Shown here: positions 16,488 through 29,239 of the stretch, piece after piece
Layout of the letters: each line of letters begins with the position of its first letter
Position numbering within the stretch: the stretch's first letter is position 1
DNA from: Streptomyces sp. NRRL S-118
Lineage (GTDB): Bacteria > Actinomycetota > Actinomycetes > Streptomycetales > Streptomycetaceae
Length of the DNA stretch: 64,000 nucleotides
Assembly (NCBI RefSeq): GCF_000716335.1
Contig: NZ_KL591002.1
Coordinates: 199,857 to 263,856 of the forward strand
Reading direction: 5' to 3'
Translations under genes and position numbers: made by a program
The notes under the pieces: model-generated
What the model saw: only the letters and a program-made list of their open reading frames with translations
Told to the model about the DNA's origin: nothing
Database searches by the model: none

Positions 16488-17861
16488 GTGACGATCGTGG
16501 AGCAGCCCGCCAGCGGCGCCGAACCGGCCGGTGCGGCCGGTGACGCCGCCGAGGCGCTCGACCGTCCCATGCCCGAAGGGGTGCGGCGCCGGGTCGTCGC
16601 CCTGGCGGCGGACGCCTTCGGCGGCCTGACCGTCGCGGAACTCCCCGCACCCCTGCGGCAGTACGCCCGGTTCACGCCGTCGCGCCGGGCCAAGTTCGCG
16701 GGCAACGCCATGGCGGCCGCCCTGGAGAGCGACCCGGTCTTCCGGCAGCGGATCGGGGAGCGGTTCAAGGAGGCGCAGCCCGAGCTGGCCGGTGCCCTGG
16801 AGTCCGGGTCCCCGCCGGCCGCCGCCGACCCCGTGGACGTCGCCGCGGCCGCCTACGTGCTGCGCCCGGCCGGCTGGGCCAAGCTGGTGGCCGCGGCCGG
16901 CGAGGAGGCCCTGCGCGCGGACGCCGAGCGCGCCGACGAGGCGGGCCGGCGGGAGCTGGAGCGGCTGCGCGGCGAGCTCGCCGAGGCCCGCGCCCAGACC
17001 CGTGCCGAGACCGAGCGGCTGCGCGGGGAGCTGGACGCGGCCCGCAAGGAAGCCGAATCGCTTCAGCGCAAACTGCGCAGTGCGCAGAGCGACGTCAAGC
17101 GCGGCGAGGCCGCGCTGCGCCGCACCCAGGCCGAGATCGACGGCATCCGGGCCGAGGCGGCCGCCCAGGTCTCCGCCGCCGAGAGCGAGACGCGCCGGCT
17201 CAAGGCGCGGCTCGGCGAGACCGAGGCCGCCCTGGAGGCCAGCCGCCGGGCCGCCCGGGAGGGGCGCTCGGTGGAGGACATGCGCCTGCGGCTGCTCCTG
17301 GACACCGTCCTGGAGTCGGCGCAGGGGCTGCGCCGCGAGCTGGCGCTGCCACCCGTCTCCGTCCACCCGGCGGACACCGTCGACGCGGTCGAACCGGGCC
17401 GGATGTCGCCGAAGGACATCGCGGCGCGGGCCCTGTCGGAGACGGATCCCGCGCTGCTCGACCAGCTGCTCGCGCTGCCGCAGGCGCACCTGGTCGTGGA
17501 CGGCTACAACGTCACCAAGACCGGCTACCCGACCATGCCGCTGGAGAAGCAGCGGCTGCGGCTCCTGGGCGGGCTGTCGGGGCTGGCCGCCCGTACGGGC
17601 GCCGAGGTGACGTGCGTCTTCGACGGTGCCGAGCTGGCCGCCCCGGTGCTGCTGGCGCCGCCGCGCGGCGTGCGGGTGCTGTTCTCCAAGCCCGGCGTGA
17701 CCGCGGACGAGCTCATCCGCCAGCTCGTCCGGGCCGAGCCGCCCGGCCGGCCGGTGGTCGTGGTCTCCACGGACCGCGAGGTCGCCGACGGCGTGGCCAG
17801 GTCCGGCGCGCGGCCGGTCGCGTCCGCCTTGTTGCTGAAGCGGCTTTCGCGGCTCTCGTAA
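16488..17861 (+). CDS. NYN-domain (YacP-like) putative RNase with long coiled coil
   Basis: The 457-residue product has an N-terminal region with RFTPSRRAKFAGNAMAAAL, a long coiled coil (about 140-265, rich in E/R/A heptads), then a C-terminal NYN domain. The NYN core shows HLVVDGYNVTKTGYP, VTCVFDGAEL, VRVLFSKPGVTADELI and VVVVSTDREVADG, with the acidic residues of a PIN-like nuclease site. The YacP/Rae1 family acts on RNA at the ribosome in Firmicutes. GTG 16488 is preferred over GTG 16497 on weak grounds. Confidence 0.85.
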   Translation: MTIVEQPASGAEPAGAAGDAAEALDRPMPEGVRRRVVALAADAFGGLTVAELPAPLRQYARFTPSRRAKFAGNAMAAALESDPVFRQRIGERFKEAQPELAGALESGSPPAAADPVDVAAAAYVLRPAGWAKLVAAAGEEALRADAERADEAGRRELERLRGELAEARAQTRAETERLRGELDAARKEAESLQRKLRSAQSDVKRGEAALRRTQAEIDGIRAEAAAQVSAAESETRRLKARLGETEAALEASRRAAREGRSVEDMRLRLLLDTVLESAQGLRRELALPPVSVHPADTVDAVEPGRMSPKDIAARALSETDPALLDQLLALPQAHLVVDGYNVTKTGYPTMPLEKQRLRLLGGLSGLAARTGAEVTCVFDGAELAAPVLLAPPRGVRVLFSKPGVTADELIRQLVRAEPPGRPVVVVSTDREVADGVARSGARPVASALLLKRLSRLS

Positions 17862-17982
17862 CCCCTGGGCTCATTGCCCGAATTGGTCGCACCGCCACCG
17901 AACCCAACGTCAACTTCTCATGACGCAGCGTGGGGTGCGTGTAAAGAATGTGGCTCCAGGGCGAGATTTTGCACATGAGGAT

Positions 17983-18012
17983 TTGAACTGATCACAACAT
18001 GGTCACTAGGGT
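17983..18012 (+). promoter_or_regulatory. Promoter of the first NlpC/P60 gene
   Basis: TTGAAC (17983-17988) and TAGGGT (18007-18012) are 18 bases apart. This leaves a 5' untranslated region of about 115 bases before the GTG at 18136. Confidence 0.55.
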
Positions 18013-18135
18013 CTGCTCGAACCTTCGCGCAGTTGATCGTTCATCCGGAGCGACAGCGAAGGAACCGCCCAACCGTCACGACGGAGATGCTTCCGGACGG
18101 CCGGGCGGCTCTCGAAGGAGAAGGAGCTCGCCTCC

Positions 18136-19161
18136 GTGGCGTCCCACCGTCGTCCCAAGCAGCCGAGCCGTGCCCGCGTGACCGTGCTCACCGCGACCGC
18201 CGCCGCTGCCGTCGCCCTGTCCTCCCAGACCGCTCAGGCAGACCCCAAGCCGAGCAAGAGCGAGGTCAAGGCCAAGGTCGACAAGCTCCACCACGAGGCC
18301 GAGGAGGCCACGGAGCAGTACAACCTGGCCGAGGAGCAGCGCGAGACGCTCCAGAAGGAGATCAGCGCCCTCCAGGACAAGGTCGCCCGCGGCCAGGAGG
18401 AGCTCAACACCCTCCGCGACAGCATCGGTTCGGTCGCCAGCGCCCAGTACCGCTCCGGCGGCATGGACCCGTCCCTCCAGCTGTTCCTCTCCTCCGACCC
18501 GGACGACTACCTCGACAAGGCGTCCGTGGTCGACCAGTTGAGCACCAAGCAGGCCGAGGTCCTGGAGACCATCCAGAGCAAGCAGCGCACCCTCGCCCAG
18601 GAGCGCGCCGAGGCCACCGCGAAACTGGCCGACCTCGAGGACGTCCGCAAGACGCTGGGCGAGAAGAAGAAGGCCTTCCAGGGCAAGCTCGCCGAGGCGC
18701 AGAAGCTCCTCAACACGCTCACCGCGGAAGAGCGCGCCAAGATGCAGGAGGAGGAGCAGCGGGCCAGCCGCGCCGCCGGCGAACGCGTCGACCTCGGCAA
18801 CGAGGTCCCCGCCTCCCAGCGCGGCGCCGCCGCTCTCGCCGCCGCCGACACCCAGGTCGGCAAGCCGTACGTCTCCGGCGCCGAGGGCCCCAACTCCTAC
18901 GACTGCTCGGGTCTGACGCAGTGGGCCTACCGCCAGGCCGGCGTGAGCCTCACCCGCACCACCTACACCCAGCAGAACGACGGCGTGAAGATCGGCCGCA
19001 GCCAGCTCAAGCCCGGCGACCTCGTCTTCTTCAACGGCCTGTCCCACGTGGGTCTGTACGCGGGCAACAACACGGTCCTGCACGCCCCGAAGCCCGGAGC
19101 GTACGTCCGGTACGAGTCCATGGACTGGCTCGGCACGTTCCAGTTCGGCGTCCGCGTCTGA
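18136..19161 (+). CDS. Secreted NlpC/P60 peptidoglycan endopeptidase
   Basis: The 341-residue hydrolase has a signal peptide cleaved near AQADPKPS, a long coiled-coil region (about 40-215, two helical hairpins around the SAQYRSGGMDPSLQLFLSS segment), and a C-terminal NlpC/P60 domain. Catalytic Cys257 is in YDCSGLTQWAYRQAG and His304 in SHVGLY. The design is like RipA/CwlO-type enzymes that cut D-Glu-mDAP bonds during growth. The GTG has AAGGAG upstream. It is followed by a paralogue with the same layout. Confidence 0.93.
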   Translation: MASHRRPKQPSRARVTVLTATAAAAVALSSQTAQADPKPSKSEVKAKVDKLHHEAEEATEQYNLAEEQRETLQKEISALQDKVARGQEELNTLRDSIGSVASAQYRSGGMDPSLQLFLSSDPDDYLDKASVVDQLSTKQAEVLETIQSKQRTLAQERAEATAKLADLEDVRKTLGEKKKAFQGKLAEAQKLLNTLTAEERAKMQEEEQRASRAAGERVDLGNEVPASQRGAAALAAADTQVGKPYVSGAEGPNSYDCSGLTQWAYRQAGVSLTRTTYTQQNDGVKIGRSQLKPGDLVFFNGLSHVGLYAGNNTVLHAPKPGAYVRYESMDWLGTFQFGVRV

Positions 19162-19216
19162 CGCGCCCGCCACACTCCCCTGTTCGGGGGAATCGCAACA
19201 CTCCGCGCTGACGCTC

Positions 19217-19252
19217 CGCCCCGCCGGTGACCTTGTGGTCTCCGGCGGGGCG
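19217..19252 (+). terminator. Terminator between the two NlpC/P60 genes
   Basis: An 11-bp stem (19217-19227 with 19242-19252) continues inward with a 4-bp stem (19229-19232 with 19237-19240) after one T-T mismatch, closing a TTGT loop. Confidence 0.75.
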
Positions 19253-19288
19253 GCGCTGTTCGAGGGCGATTCGAGCCCCGCGCGGCCT

Positions 19289-19318
19289 TTGGCCCGTGCG
19301 TAGCCGTCCGGCTACTGT
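19289..19318 (+). promoter_or_regulatory. Promoter of the second NlpC/P60 gene
   Basis: TTGGCC (19289-19294) and TACTGT (19313-19318) are 18 bases apart, 77 bases before the GTG start. The second paralogue therefore has its own promoter. Confidence 0.5.
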
Positions 19319-19394
19319 CTGGCGCGCACCGCAACACCACTGTGAACCACTGCGGCCTGCGTCCACCTGCGTACAGCTGAAGGGAGCGCGGTTC

Positions 19395-20441
19395 GTGGCG
19401 TCCCATCGCCGGTCCTCGCCGTCGGGCTTCTCCGATCTCACCCGGAGTGCGACGGTCACCGTCCTGTCCGCCGCCGCGGCCACCGCCGCGGCCCTGGGAA
19501 CGGCCCCGGCGGGCGCCGCCCCCGGCACCCCGGCCGAACCCGGCCGGACCGAGACCGCCCGGGCCGAGGTCGACCGGCTCTACGCGGAGGCGGAGAAGGC
19601 CACCGAGGACTACAACGAGGCCGACGAGCGGACCGACGCCCTGCGCGAGCAGGTGGACCGGACGCAGGACAGCGTGGCGCGCGGCCAGGAGCGCATCAAC
19701 CGCATGCGCGGCGCGCTCGGCACCGTGGCAGGCGCGCAGTACCGCTCGGGCGGCATGGACCCGGCCCTCGCACTGCTGCTGTCCGCCGACCCCGACACGT
19801 ACCTCGACAAGGCCGCCGCCCTGCACCGGGTCAGCGAGCGCCAGGCGAGCGCCCTCACGGAACTGCGGCGCGCCCAGCGCCTGCTGGGCCAGCAGCGGGC
19901 CGAGGCCGGCCGGCAGCTCGCCGAACTGGAGCGCAGCCGGGCCGCCGTGGCCCGCCACAAGCGGATCGTCGAGCGCAAGCTCGCCGAGGCCCGTGCGCTG
20001 CTCAACGCCCTGCCCGCCGAGGAGCGCGAGGACTTCGACCGTGCCTCGCGCTCCGGGCGCGACGACCTGCCACCGCTCGCCGGCGAGGCCGCCTCCGCGC
20101 GTGCCGCCGCCGCGGTCCGCGCGGCCCGCTCCGCCGTCGGGCGTCCCTACGTCTGGGGCGCCAACGGCCCCGACGGCTTCGACTGCTCGGGCCTGATGCA
20201 GTGGTCCTACGCGCAGGCGGGCGTCGCCCTGCCGCGCACCTCGCAGGCGCAGCGCAACGCGGGACGGCACGTACCGCTGTCCGAGGCGCGCCCCGGGGAC
20301 CTGGTGACGTACCGCTCCGACGCCAGCCACGTGGCGATGTACATGGGCAACGGCCAGGTCGTCCACGCGCCCTATCCCGGTGCGCCCGTGCGGTACGACC
20401 CCGTGGGCATGATGCCCGTCTCGGCGGTCACGCGGGTCTGA
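19395..20441 (+). CDS. Secreted NlpC/P60 peptidoglycan endopeptidase (paralogue)
   Basis: The 348-residue protein is colinear with the preceding gene. It shares the VASHRR start, signal peptide (to about AGAAP), coiled coil with AQYRSGGMDPALALLLS, and NlpC/P60 domain with Cys264 (FDCSGLMQWSY) and His312 (SHVAMY). The domain is closer to the canonical GRPYVWGANGPDGFDCSG form than its neighbour, which has KPYVSGAEGPNSYDCSG. It begins with GTG after AAGGGAG. A lipoprotein gene follows 23 bases later and is likely in the same transcript. Confidence 0.93.
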   Translation: MASHRRSSPSGFSDLTRSATVTVLSAAAATAAALGTAPAGAAPGTPAEPGRTETARAEVDRLYAEAEKATEDYNEADERTDALREQVDRTQDSVARGQERINRMRGALGTVAGAQYRSGGMDPALALLLSADPDTYLDKAAALHRVSERQASALTELRRAQRLLGQQRAEAGRQLAELERSRAAVARHKRIVERKLAEARALLNALPAEEREDFDRASRSGRDDLPPLAGEAASARAAAAVRAARSAVGRPYVWGANGPDGFDCSGLMQWSYAQAGVALPRTSQAQRNAGRHVPLSEARPGDLVTYRSDASHVAMYMGNGQVVHAPYPGAPVRYDPVGMMPVSAVTRV

Positions 20442-20464
20442 GCCCAGGCCGTACGATCGGGAGA

Positions 20465-21631
20465 ATGGCGGTCCGGAGGCGTGCGGTGGCGGTGGCGCTC
20501 GGCCTGCTGCTGTTCTCCGGCGGCTCCGGAGCGGCCGGCTGCGCGGCCCCGGAGGACGCGGCGCGGACCGGCGCGCTGCGGGCGGCGGTGGACCGGCGGG
20601 CCGCCGAGCTGCGGAACCGCGACCTCGCCGGCGTACCGCTGGGCTCCCTGTCGTACCGGATCACCCAGGTGCGGGAGGACGGTGGGCGGGCCATCGTCCG
20701 CGCCGAGCTCGGCTACCGCGTCGCCGGGTACGACAGCGGCCCGGTGACCGGCGAGCGGACCCTGGAACTGACCGAGCGCGACGGCCGCTGGCACGTGACG
20801 TCCGACCGGCCCGCGCCGGGCGCCCCGCAGCAGCTGTGGGACCAGGGCGACGTGGACGTCGTCCGCGGCAGCCGGAGCCTGGTGCTCGGGGCCGGACAGG
20901 ACCCGGCGCGGCTGCGGGCCGTCGCCGCGGCCGCGGACCGTGCGGTGCCCGTCGTGTCGGACGCCTGGCCGGAGAGGTGGGCGCGGCGCGTGGTGGTGGT
21001 CGTGCCGGCGTCGCTGGAGGCGATGGGCGCGCTGCTGGGGGCTCCGGCGGCGGGGTACCGGGGCGTCGCGGCCGTCACGACCGGCGAGACCGGGGGCGGG
21101 CCGGACGCGCCCGCGGACCGCGTGATCGTCAATCCCGAGGCGTATCCGGTGCTGGGGGGGTTCGGACAGGACATGGTCCTCACCCACGAGACGACGCACG
21201 TGGCGACCCGTGCCCACACCTCGGCGGCGACCCCCATGTGGCTGTCGGAGGGCTTCGCGGACTGGGTGGCCTACCGGGGGTCGGGCCGCACCGCGGCGCA
21301 GGCGGCGCCCGAGCTGCGCGAGGCGGTCCGTGCGGACGGCCCGCCCGTGGGGCTGCCGTCCGACGAGGACTTCGCCTTCTCCGGTGACCCGGCCGCGCTC
21401 GCCCGCGCGTACGAGGGCGGCTGGCTGGCCTGCGCGCTGATCGCCGACCGCTGGGGCGAGGCGGAGCTGCGGGCCTTCTACCGGGCGGTGGGCGCGCACG
21501 GCACGCGCGACGGTGCGGTGGAGAAGGCCCTGCACGACGTCCTCGGCACGACCCCGGACGCCTTCACGGCCCAGTGGCGCGGTTACCTCCGGGACCGGCT
21601 GGGCCGGCCCGCCGCCCCCGCGGGGGCCTGA
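20465..21631 (+). CDS. Lipoprotein with HExxH metallopeptidase-like (gluzincin) domain
   Basis: The 388-residue exported protein has a signal peptide ending at lipobox Cys26 (SGAAGC). An NTF2-like or SnoaL-like region (about 30-120) precedes a peptidase region with LTHETTHVATRAH (His241, Glu242, His245) and, about 20 residues later, PMWLSEGFADWVAY, which supplies the third zinc ligand glutamate. This is the layout of peptidase-MA/M1-like gluzincins. The substrate is unknown. Its position behind the NlpC/P60 gene suggests a cell-envelope role. The start has no strong ribosome site and depends on the upstream gene. Confidence 0.82.
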   Translation: MAVRRRAVAVALGLLLFSGGSGAAGCAAPEDAARTGALRAAVDRRAAELRNRDLAGVPLGSLSYRITQVREDGGRAIVRAELGYRVAGYDSGPVTGERTLELTERDGRWHVTSDRPAPGAPQQLWDQGDVDVVRGSRSLVLGAGQDPARLRAVAAAADRAVPVVSDAWPERWARRVVVVVPASLEAMGALLGAPAAGYRGVAAVTTGETGGGPDAPADRVIVNPEAYPVLGGFGQDMVLTHETTHVATRAHTSAATPMWLSEGFADWVAYRGSGRTAAQAAPELREAVRADGPPVGLPSDEDFAFSGDPAALARAYEGGWLACALIADRWGEAELRAFYRAVGAHGTRDGAVEKALHDVLGTTPDAFTAQWRGYLRDRLGRPAAPAGA

Positions 21632-21635
21632 CGGG

Positions 21636-22865
21636 TCAGGAGGTGAGGACCCGGTCGCGGGGGCTCTGCGCCGGCACCTCCGCGGTCTCCCGCTCCCGCC
21701 GGCGCGGCTCGGTGACCGTCTGGGTCCACAGCACGCGGCAGGCGGTCAGGGTGGCCGCGACCAGCAGCCCGTTGCGCACCAGCAGCAGGAGCAGGCCCAG
21801 CGGGTCGCTGTCCGCCACGTGCGAGAACCAGATCGGGAACTCCAGCAGCGTCACGCCCGTCGCCGCCAGCACCAGCCGGGCCGCCCCGCGCATCCGGCTC
21901 GTGGGGTGGACCAGGCACACCGCGGCCAGGCCGACCAGCCACAGCATGTACTGGGGGCTGATCACCCGGCTCGTGGTGGTGAACAGCAGCACCGCCACGA
22001 ACGCGGCGTCGGCCGGTGTCGTCCTGCCGAACGCCCGCGCCCGCACCCGCCACACCAGCAGCCAGCCGAACGCCCCGAGCGTCAGCGCCATCGCCGCGGT
22101 CGACACCACCGGGACGTACGGCCCCAGGAACTCCACCGACCCGTAGTTGAGCGTCGCCCGCCCCTCCCAGCCGAAGTGCCGGGCCACGTGGAAGACCAGC
22201 GCGCCCAGCGATTCGATCTCCGTGCCCCGGTCCCGCTGGAAGGTCAGGAACGCCAGCGCGCCGGGCATCGCCGCCATGCAGAGCAGCAGCACCCCGGCCG
22301 CCGTGACCACCGCGGTCGCCCACGACCGCAGGGTGACCCTGCCCCGCAGGGTGCCCGCGAGCACCAGGATCGGCCAGACCTTCAGCATGGCGCCGAAACC
22401 GGCCAGCGCGCCGAGGATCCGCGGGTGGCGGACCCCGGCGAGCAGCGCGGCGACGGCGACGGCGGTGACCATCAGGTCGTAGCGGGCGTACGCGGTGGGC
22501 CCGAGCAGCGGGACGCCCGCCACCCACACCCAGGCGCCCGACATGCACTTGCCGGGGCGGCGTCCCGCGTACACGAGCAGGCCGAAGACGGCCGCGTCGC
22601 ACGCGAAGGCGAGGAGGAAGAAGGCGGGGCCGTAATCGATGAAGGGCAGCAGACCGGGGGAGAGTACGGCCAGCGCCGCGGCCGGCGGATACTGCCACGT
22701 CACGTCGTCCAGCGGGTACGTACCGGAGCGGAGCACCTCGTACCAGCCGCGGTATATGTGGTCGATGTCCGTGGTGACGTTCGGTCCCGGCAGGACGAAC
22801 ACCCTGAAGACCAGCAGCAGCAGGAGGGCTCTGGTCAGGAGCCATATGGGGATGGGGCCCTTCAT
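21636..22865 (-). CDS. Polyprenol-phosphate-dependent mannosyltransferase-like membrane protein (GT87)
   Basis: The 409-residue protein has about ten hydrophobic helices and the DIDHIYRGWYEVLRSGTYPLDDVTWQYPP segment near residue 33, which carries the aspartates of GT87 (DUF2029) glycosyltransferases. These GT-C enzymes use polyprenyl-phosphate sugars, for example in mannan and lipoglycan synthesis in mycobacteria. It is divergent from a GDP-sugar-type GT4 enzyme, and the two may work on the same envelope glycolipid (inference). The 3' end converges with the lipoprotein gene 4 bases away. Confidence 0.85.
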   Translation of the reverse strand: MKGPIPIWLLTRALLLLLVFRVFVLPGPNVTTDIDHIYRGWYEVLRSGTYPLDDVTWQYPPAAALAVLSPGLLPFIDYGPAFFLLAFACDAAVFGLLVYAGRRPGKCMSGAWVWVAGVPLLGPTAYARYDLMVTAVAVAALLAGVRHPRILGALAGFGAMLKVWPILVLAGTLRGRVTLRSWATAVVTAAGVLLLCMAAMPGALAFLTFQRDRGTEIESLGALVFHVARHFGWEGRATLNYGSVEFLGPYVPVVSTAAMALTLGAFGWLLVWRVRARAFGRTTPADAAFVAVLLFTTTSRVISPQYMLWLVGLAAVCLVHPTSRMRGAARLVLAATGVTLLEFPIWFSHVADSDPLGLLLLLVRNGLLVAATLTACRVLWTQTVTEPRRRERETAEVPAQSPRDRVLTS

Positions 22866-22957
22866 ACCTATCTCTGCCTCTTGCCTCTGTGTCGTCCGGT
22901 GGGGGGCGGGACCGCGCGTGAGCGGTGGAGCGGGGCCGTTCGGTACTGTCGGCAGCG

Positions 22958-24100
22958 ATGCACAAGACCTTGATCGTAACCAACGACTTTCCGCCCAGAC
23001 CCGGTGGGATTCAGGCGTTTCTGCACAACATGGCGCTCAGGCTCGATCCCGAGCGTCTCGTCGTATACGCCTCGACGTGGAAACGGGGCCGTGAGGGTAC
23101 CGAGGCGACCGCCCGGTTCGACGCGGAACAGCCGTTCAGGGTTGTCCGGGACCGCACGACGATGCTGTTGCCCACACCGCGCGTCACGGCGCGGGCGGTC
23201 GGGCTGCTGCGGGAGCACGGCTGCGCGTCGGTGTGGTTCGGGGCGGCCGCGCCGCTCGGGCTGATGGCGCCCGCGCTGCGGAAGGCCGGCGCACGGCGGA
23301 TCGTCGCCACCACGCACGGTCACGAGGCGGGGTGGGCGCAGCTGCCGGGCTCGCGGCAGTTGCTGCGGCGGATCGGCGAGGGCACGGACACGATCACCTA
23401 CCTCGGCGAGTACACGCGCTCGCGCATCGCGGCGGCGCTGACGCCGGAGGCGGCCGGGCGGATGGTGCAGCTCGCGCCTGGCGTCGACGAGAAGACGTTC
23501 CACCCCGGGTCCGGGGGCGACGCGATCCGGGAGCGGCTGGGCCTGGCCGGCCGGCCGGTCGTCGTCTGCGTCTCGCGCCTGGTCCCGCGCAAGGGCCAGG
23601 ACACCCTGATCCGGGCCATGCCCGCGATCCTGGCGCAGGTGCCGGACGCGGTCCTGCTGATCGTCGGCGGCGGGCCCTACGAGCAGGAGCTGCTCCGCCT
23701 CGCCGCACGGACGGGCGTGGCCGGATCGGTACGCTTCACCGGCGCGGTGCCCTGGGAGGAGCTCCCCGCCCACTACGGCGCCGGCGACGTGTTCGCGATG
23801 CCCTGCCGGACCCGGCGGGGCGGCCTGGACGTCGAGGGCCTCGGGATCGTCTACCTGGAGGCGTCGGCCACGGGGCTGCCCGTCGTCGCCGGCGACTCCG
23901 GCGGCGCGCCGGACGCCGTCCTGGACGGCGAGACGGGCTGGGTCGTGCGCGGCGGCTCCCCGTCCGACTGCGCCGACCGCATCGTCACCCTCCTGAAGGA
24001 CCCCGAGCTCCGCCGCCGCATGGGGGAGCGGGGCCGCGCCTGGGTCGAGGAGCGGTGGCGCTGGGACCTCCTGGCGACACAGCTCCAAGCGCTGCTCTGA
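22958..24100 (+). CDS. GT4 glycosyltransferase, PimB/MgtA-like
   Basis: The 380-residue GT-B enzyme begins with VTNDFPPRPGGIQAFLHNMA, the typical acceptor-loop start of PimB-prime-like enzymes. The C-terminal donor domain shows VVCVSRLVPRKGQDTLIRAMP, RFTGAVPWEELPAHY and the EX7E-type motif EGLGIVYLEASATGLPVVAGDSGGAPD. The closest known role is addition of mannose to phosphatidylinositol mannoside or a related lipid. TACTGT (22944-22949) is eight bases before the ATG with no Shine-Dalgarno, so the transcript may be leaderless. It is divergent from the GT87 gene with 92 bases between. Confidence 0.88.
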   Translation: MHKTLIVTNDFPPRPGGIQAFLHNMALRLDPERLVVYASTWKRGREGTEATARFDAEQPFRVVRDRTTMLLPTPRVTARAVGLLREHGCASVWFGAAAPLGLMAPALRKAGARRIVATTHGHEAGWAQLPGSRQLLRRIGEGTDTITYLGEYTRSRIAAALTPEAAGRMVQLAPGVDEKTFHPGSGGDAIRERLGLAGRPVVVCVSRLVPRKGQDTLIRAMPAILAQVPDAVLLIVGGGPYEQELLRLAARTGVAGSVRFTGAVPWEELPAHYGAGDVFAMPCRTRRGGLDVEGLGIVYLEASATGLPVVAGDSGGAPDAVLDGETGWVVRGGSPSDCADRIVTLLKDPELRRRMGERGRAWVEERWRWDLLATQLQALL

Positions 24101-27633
<3,533 letters not shown>

Positions 27634-27901
27634 AACTGCTGCTCCTCATCGGGCGCCGGCGCCACGGCTCTGTGTGATGCACCGGTTGCGGTCCAAGATC
27701 GGGCAGGTGCTCGGTGGGGGTGAGCACGACCGGACTGCCCGGACGTTACCCATCAGTACTCGGTTCCCGATAGGGGCGTTGGCCAGATGTTCCCTGCGTC
27801 ACACGTGCGTGGCGGTGCTTCGCGCACAGTAGTCCACCCACGTGACCAGGTGAAAGTAACCGCAGGTCCGGCCCCCTTGCGACCGCTTAAGGTGGGGTGC
27901 C

Positions 27902-28669
27902 ATGCGAGTCCATGTGGTCAGTGACGTGCACGGGAACGCCGAGGACCTGGCGAAGGCCGGAGAGGGCGCCGACGCCCTGATATGCCTCGGTGACCTGGTG
28001 CTCTTCCTTGACTACCACGACCACTCCCGCGGCATCTTCCCCGACCTCTTCGGCGTCCGGAACGCCGACCGCCTCGTCGAGCTGCGCACCGCCCGCCGCT
28101 TCGACGAGGCCCGGGAGCTGGGCCGCCGGCTCTGGGCGCAGCTCGACGTCGACCGCGAGAGCGCCATCGAGGCGGCGGTGCGCCGCCAGTACGCCGCCCT
28201 GTTCGCCGCCTTCCCGGTGCCCACGTACGCCACCTACGGCAACGTCGACATGCCCGCCCTCTGGCCCGAGTACGCCCGCCCCGGCACCACCGTCCTGGAC
28301 GGGCAGCGCGTCGAGCTCGGCGGCCGCGTCTTCGGTTTCGTCGGCGGCGGGCTGCGCACCCCCATGCGCACGCCGTACGAGATCTCCGACGAGGAGTACG
28401 CGGCGAAGGTCGAGGCGCTCGGCGACGTCGACGTGCTGTGCTCCCACATCCCGCCGGAGGTGCCGGAGCTCACCTACGACACGGTGGCACGGCGCTTCGA
28501 GCGCGGCAGCCAGGCCCTGCTGGCCGCCATCCGCCGCACACGGCCGCGGTACGCCCTCTTCGGGCACGTCCACCAGCCGCTGGTGCAGCGCATGCGGGTC
28601 GGCCCCACGGAGTGCGTGAACGTCGGCCATTTCGCGTCGACCGGAAGGCCCTGGGCGCTGGAATGGTGA
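27902..28669 (+). CDS. Calcineurin-like metallophosphoesterase
   Basis: The 255-residue protein has the five metal-binding blocks of the family in order: SDVHGN (residues 7-12), CLGDLV, YGNVD, CSHIPP and FGHVHQ. There is no signal peptide, so it acts in the cytoplasm. The specific phosphoester substrate is unknown. TAAGGT (27888-27893) lies eight bases before the ATG and also contains an AAGGTGG ribosome-site-like run, so whether the mRNA is leaderless is unclear. The 268-base gap upstream is shared with the divergent acyl-CoA ligase. Confidence 0.88.
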   Translation: MRVHVVSDVHGNAEDLAKAGEGADALICLGDLVLFLDYHDHSRGIFPDLFGVRNADRLVELRTARRFDEARELGRRLWAQLDVDRESAIEAAVRRQYAALFAAFPVPTYATYGNVDMPALWPEYARPGTTVLDGQRVELGGRVFGFVGGGLRTPMRTPYEISDEEYAAKVEALGDVDVLCSHIPPEVPELTYDTVARRFERGSQALLAAIRRTRPRYALFGHVHQPLVQRMRVGPTECVNVGHFASTGRPWALEW

Positions 28670-28722
28670 GCCCCGGCTCGCGATAACCTTCCCACCTCAG
28701 ACTCACCAGAGGAGCCACAGCG

Positions 28723-29175
28723 ATGGCGGAACACACCAGCTCGAGCATTGAGATCGAGGCGGCGCCGGCCGACGTCATGGGCGTGATCGCCGACTTCGCG
28801 CGCTACCCCGAGTGGACGGGCGAGGTGAAGGAGGCCGAGGTCCTGTCGAAGGACGCGGCGGGACGTGCCGAGAAGGTCCGCCTGGTGCTGGACGCCGGTG
28901 CGATCAAGGACGACCACACCCTGTCGTACACCTGGACCGGGGACAACGAGGTCAGCTGGACCCTGGTGAAGTCCCAGATGCTCCGCGCCCTCGACGGTAC
29001 GTACCACCTGGAGCCGCTCGCGGGCGGCAGCCGCACCGAGGTCACCTACCAGCTGACCGTGGACGTCAAGATCCCGATGCTCGGCATGATCAAGCGCAAG
29101 GCGGAGAAGGTCATCATCGACCGCGCCCTGGCCGGCCTGAAGAAGCGCGTCGAGTCCCCGGCCGCGAAGCCCTGA
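28723..29175 (+). CDS. SRPBCC (START/polyketide cyclase-like) family protein
   Basis: The 150-residue protein has the helix-grip pattern of SRPBCC proteins: SSSIEIEAAPADVMGVIADFARYPEWTGEVKEAEVL at the start, a central beta sheet and a long C-terminal helix that ends KKRVESPAAKP. Such proteins bind lipids or other hydrophobic ligands in a deep pocket. An AGAGGAG site lies upstream of the ATG. It is followed 64 bases later by an ArsA-like ATPase, a pairing that appears conserved in Streptomyces (from memory). Confidence 0.85.
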   Translation: MAEHTSSSIEIEAAPADVMGVIADFARYPEWTGEVKEAEVLSKDAAGRAEKVRLVLDAGAIKDDHTLSYTWTGDNEVSWTLVKSQMLRALDGTYHLEPLAGGSRTEVTYQLTVDVKIPMLGMIKRKAEKVIIDRALAGLKKRVESPAAKP

Positions 29176-29239
29176 CCGGAGCCCGCCGGCCCGGGGCGAA
29201 GGCCCCCGGCCGCGGGGGCGACCGGTAGCGTGTCGCAGC

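Noticed and set aside
17862..18135. Possible c-di-AMP (ydaO) riboswitch before the NlpC/P60 gene
   Set aside because: Such elements occur before cell-wall hydrolase genes in Streptomyces, but the conserved core was not recognisable here; only a promoter is supported.
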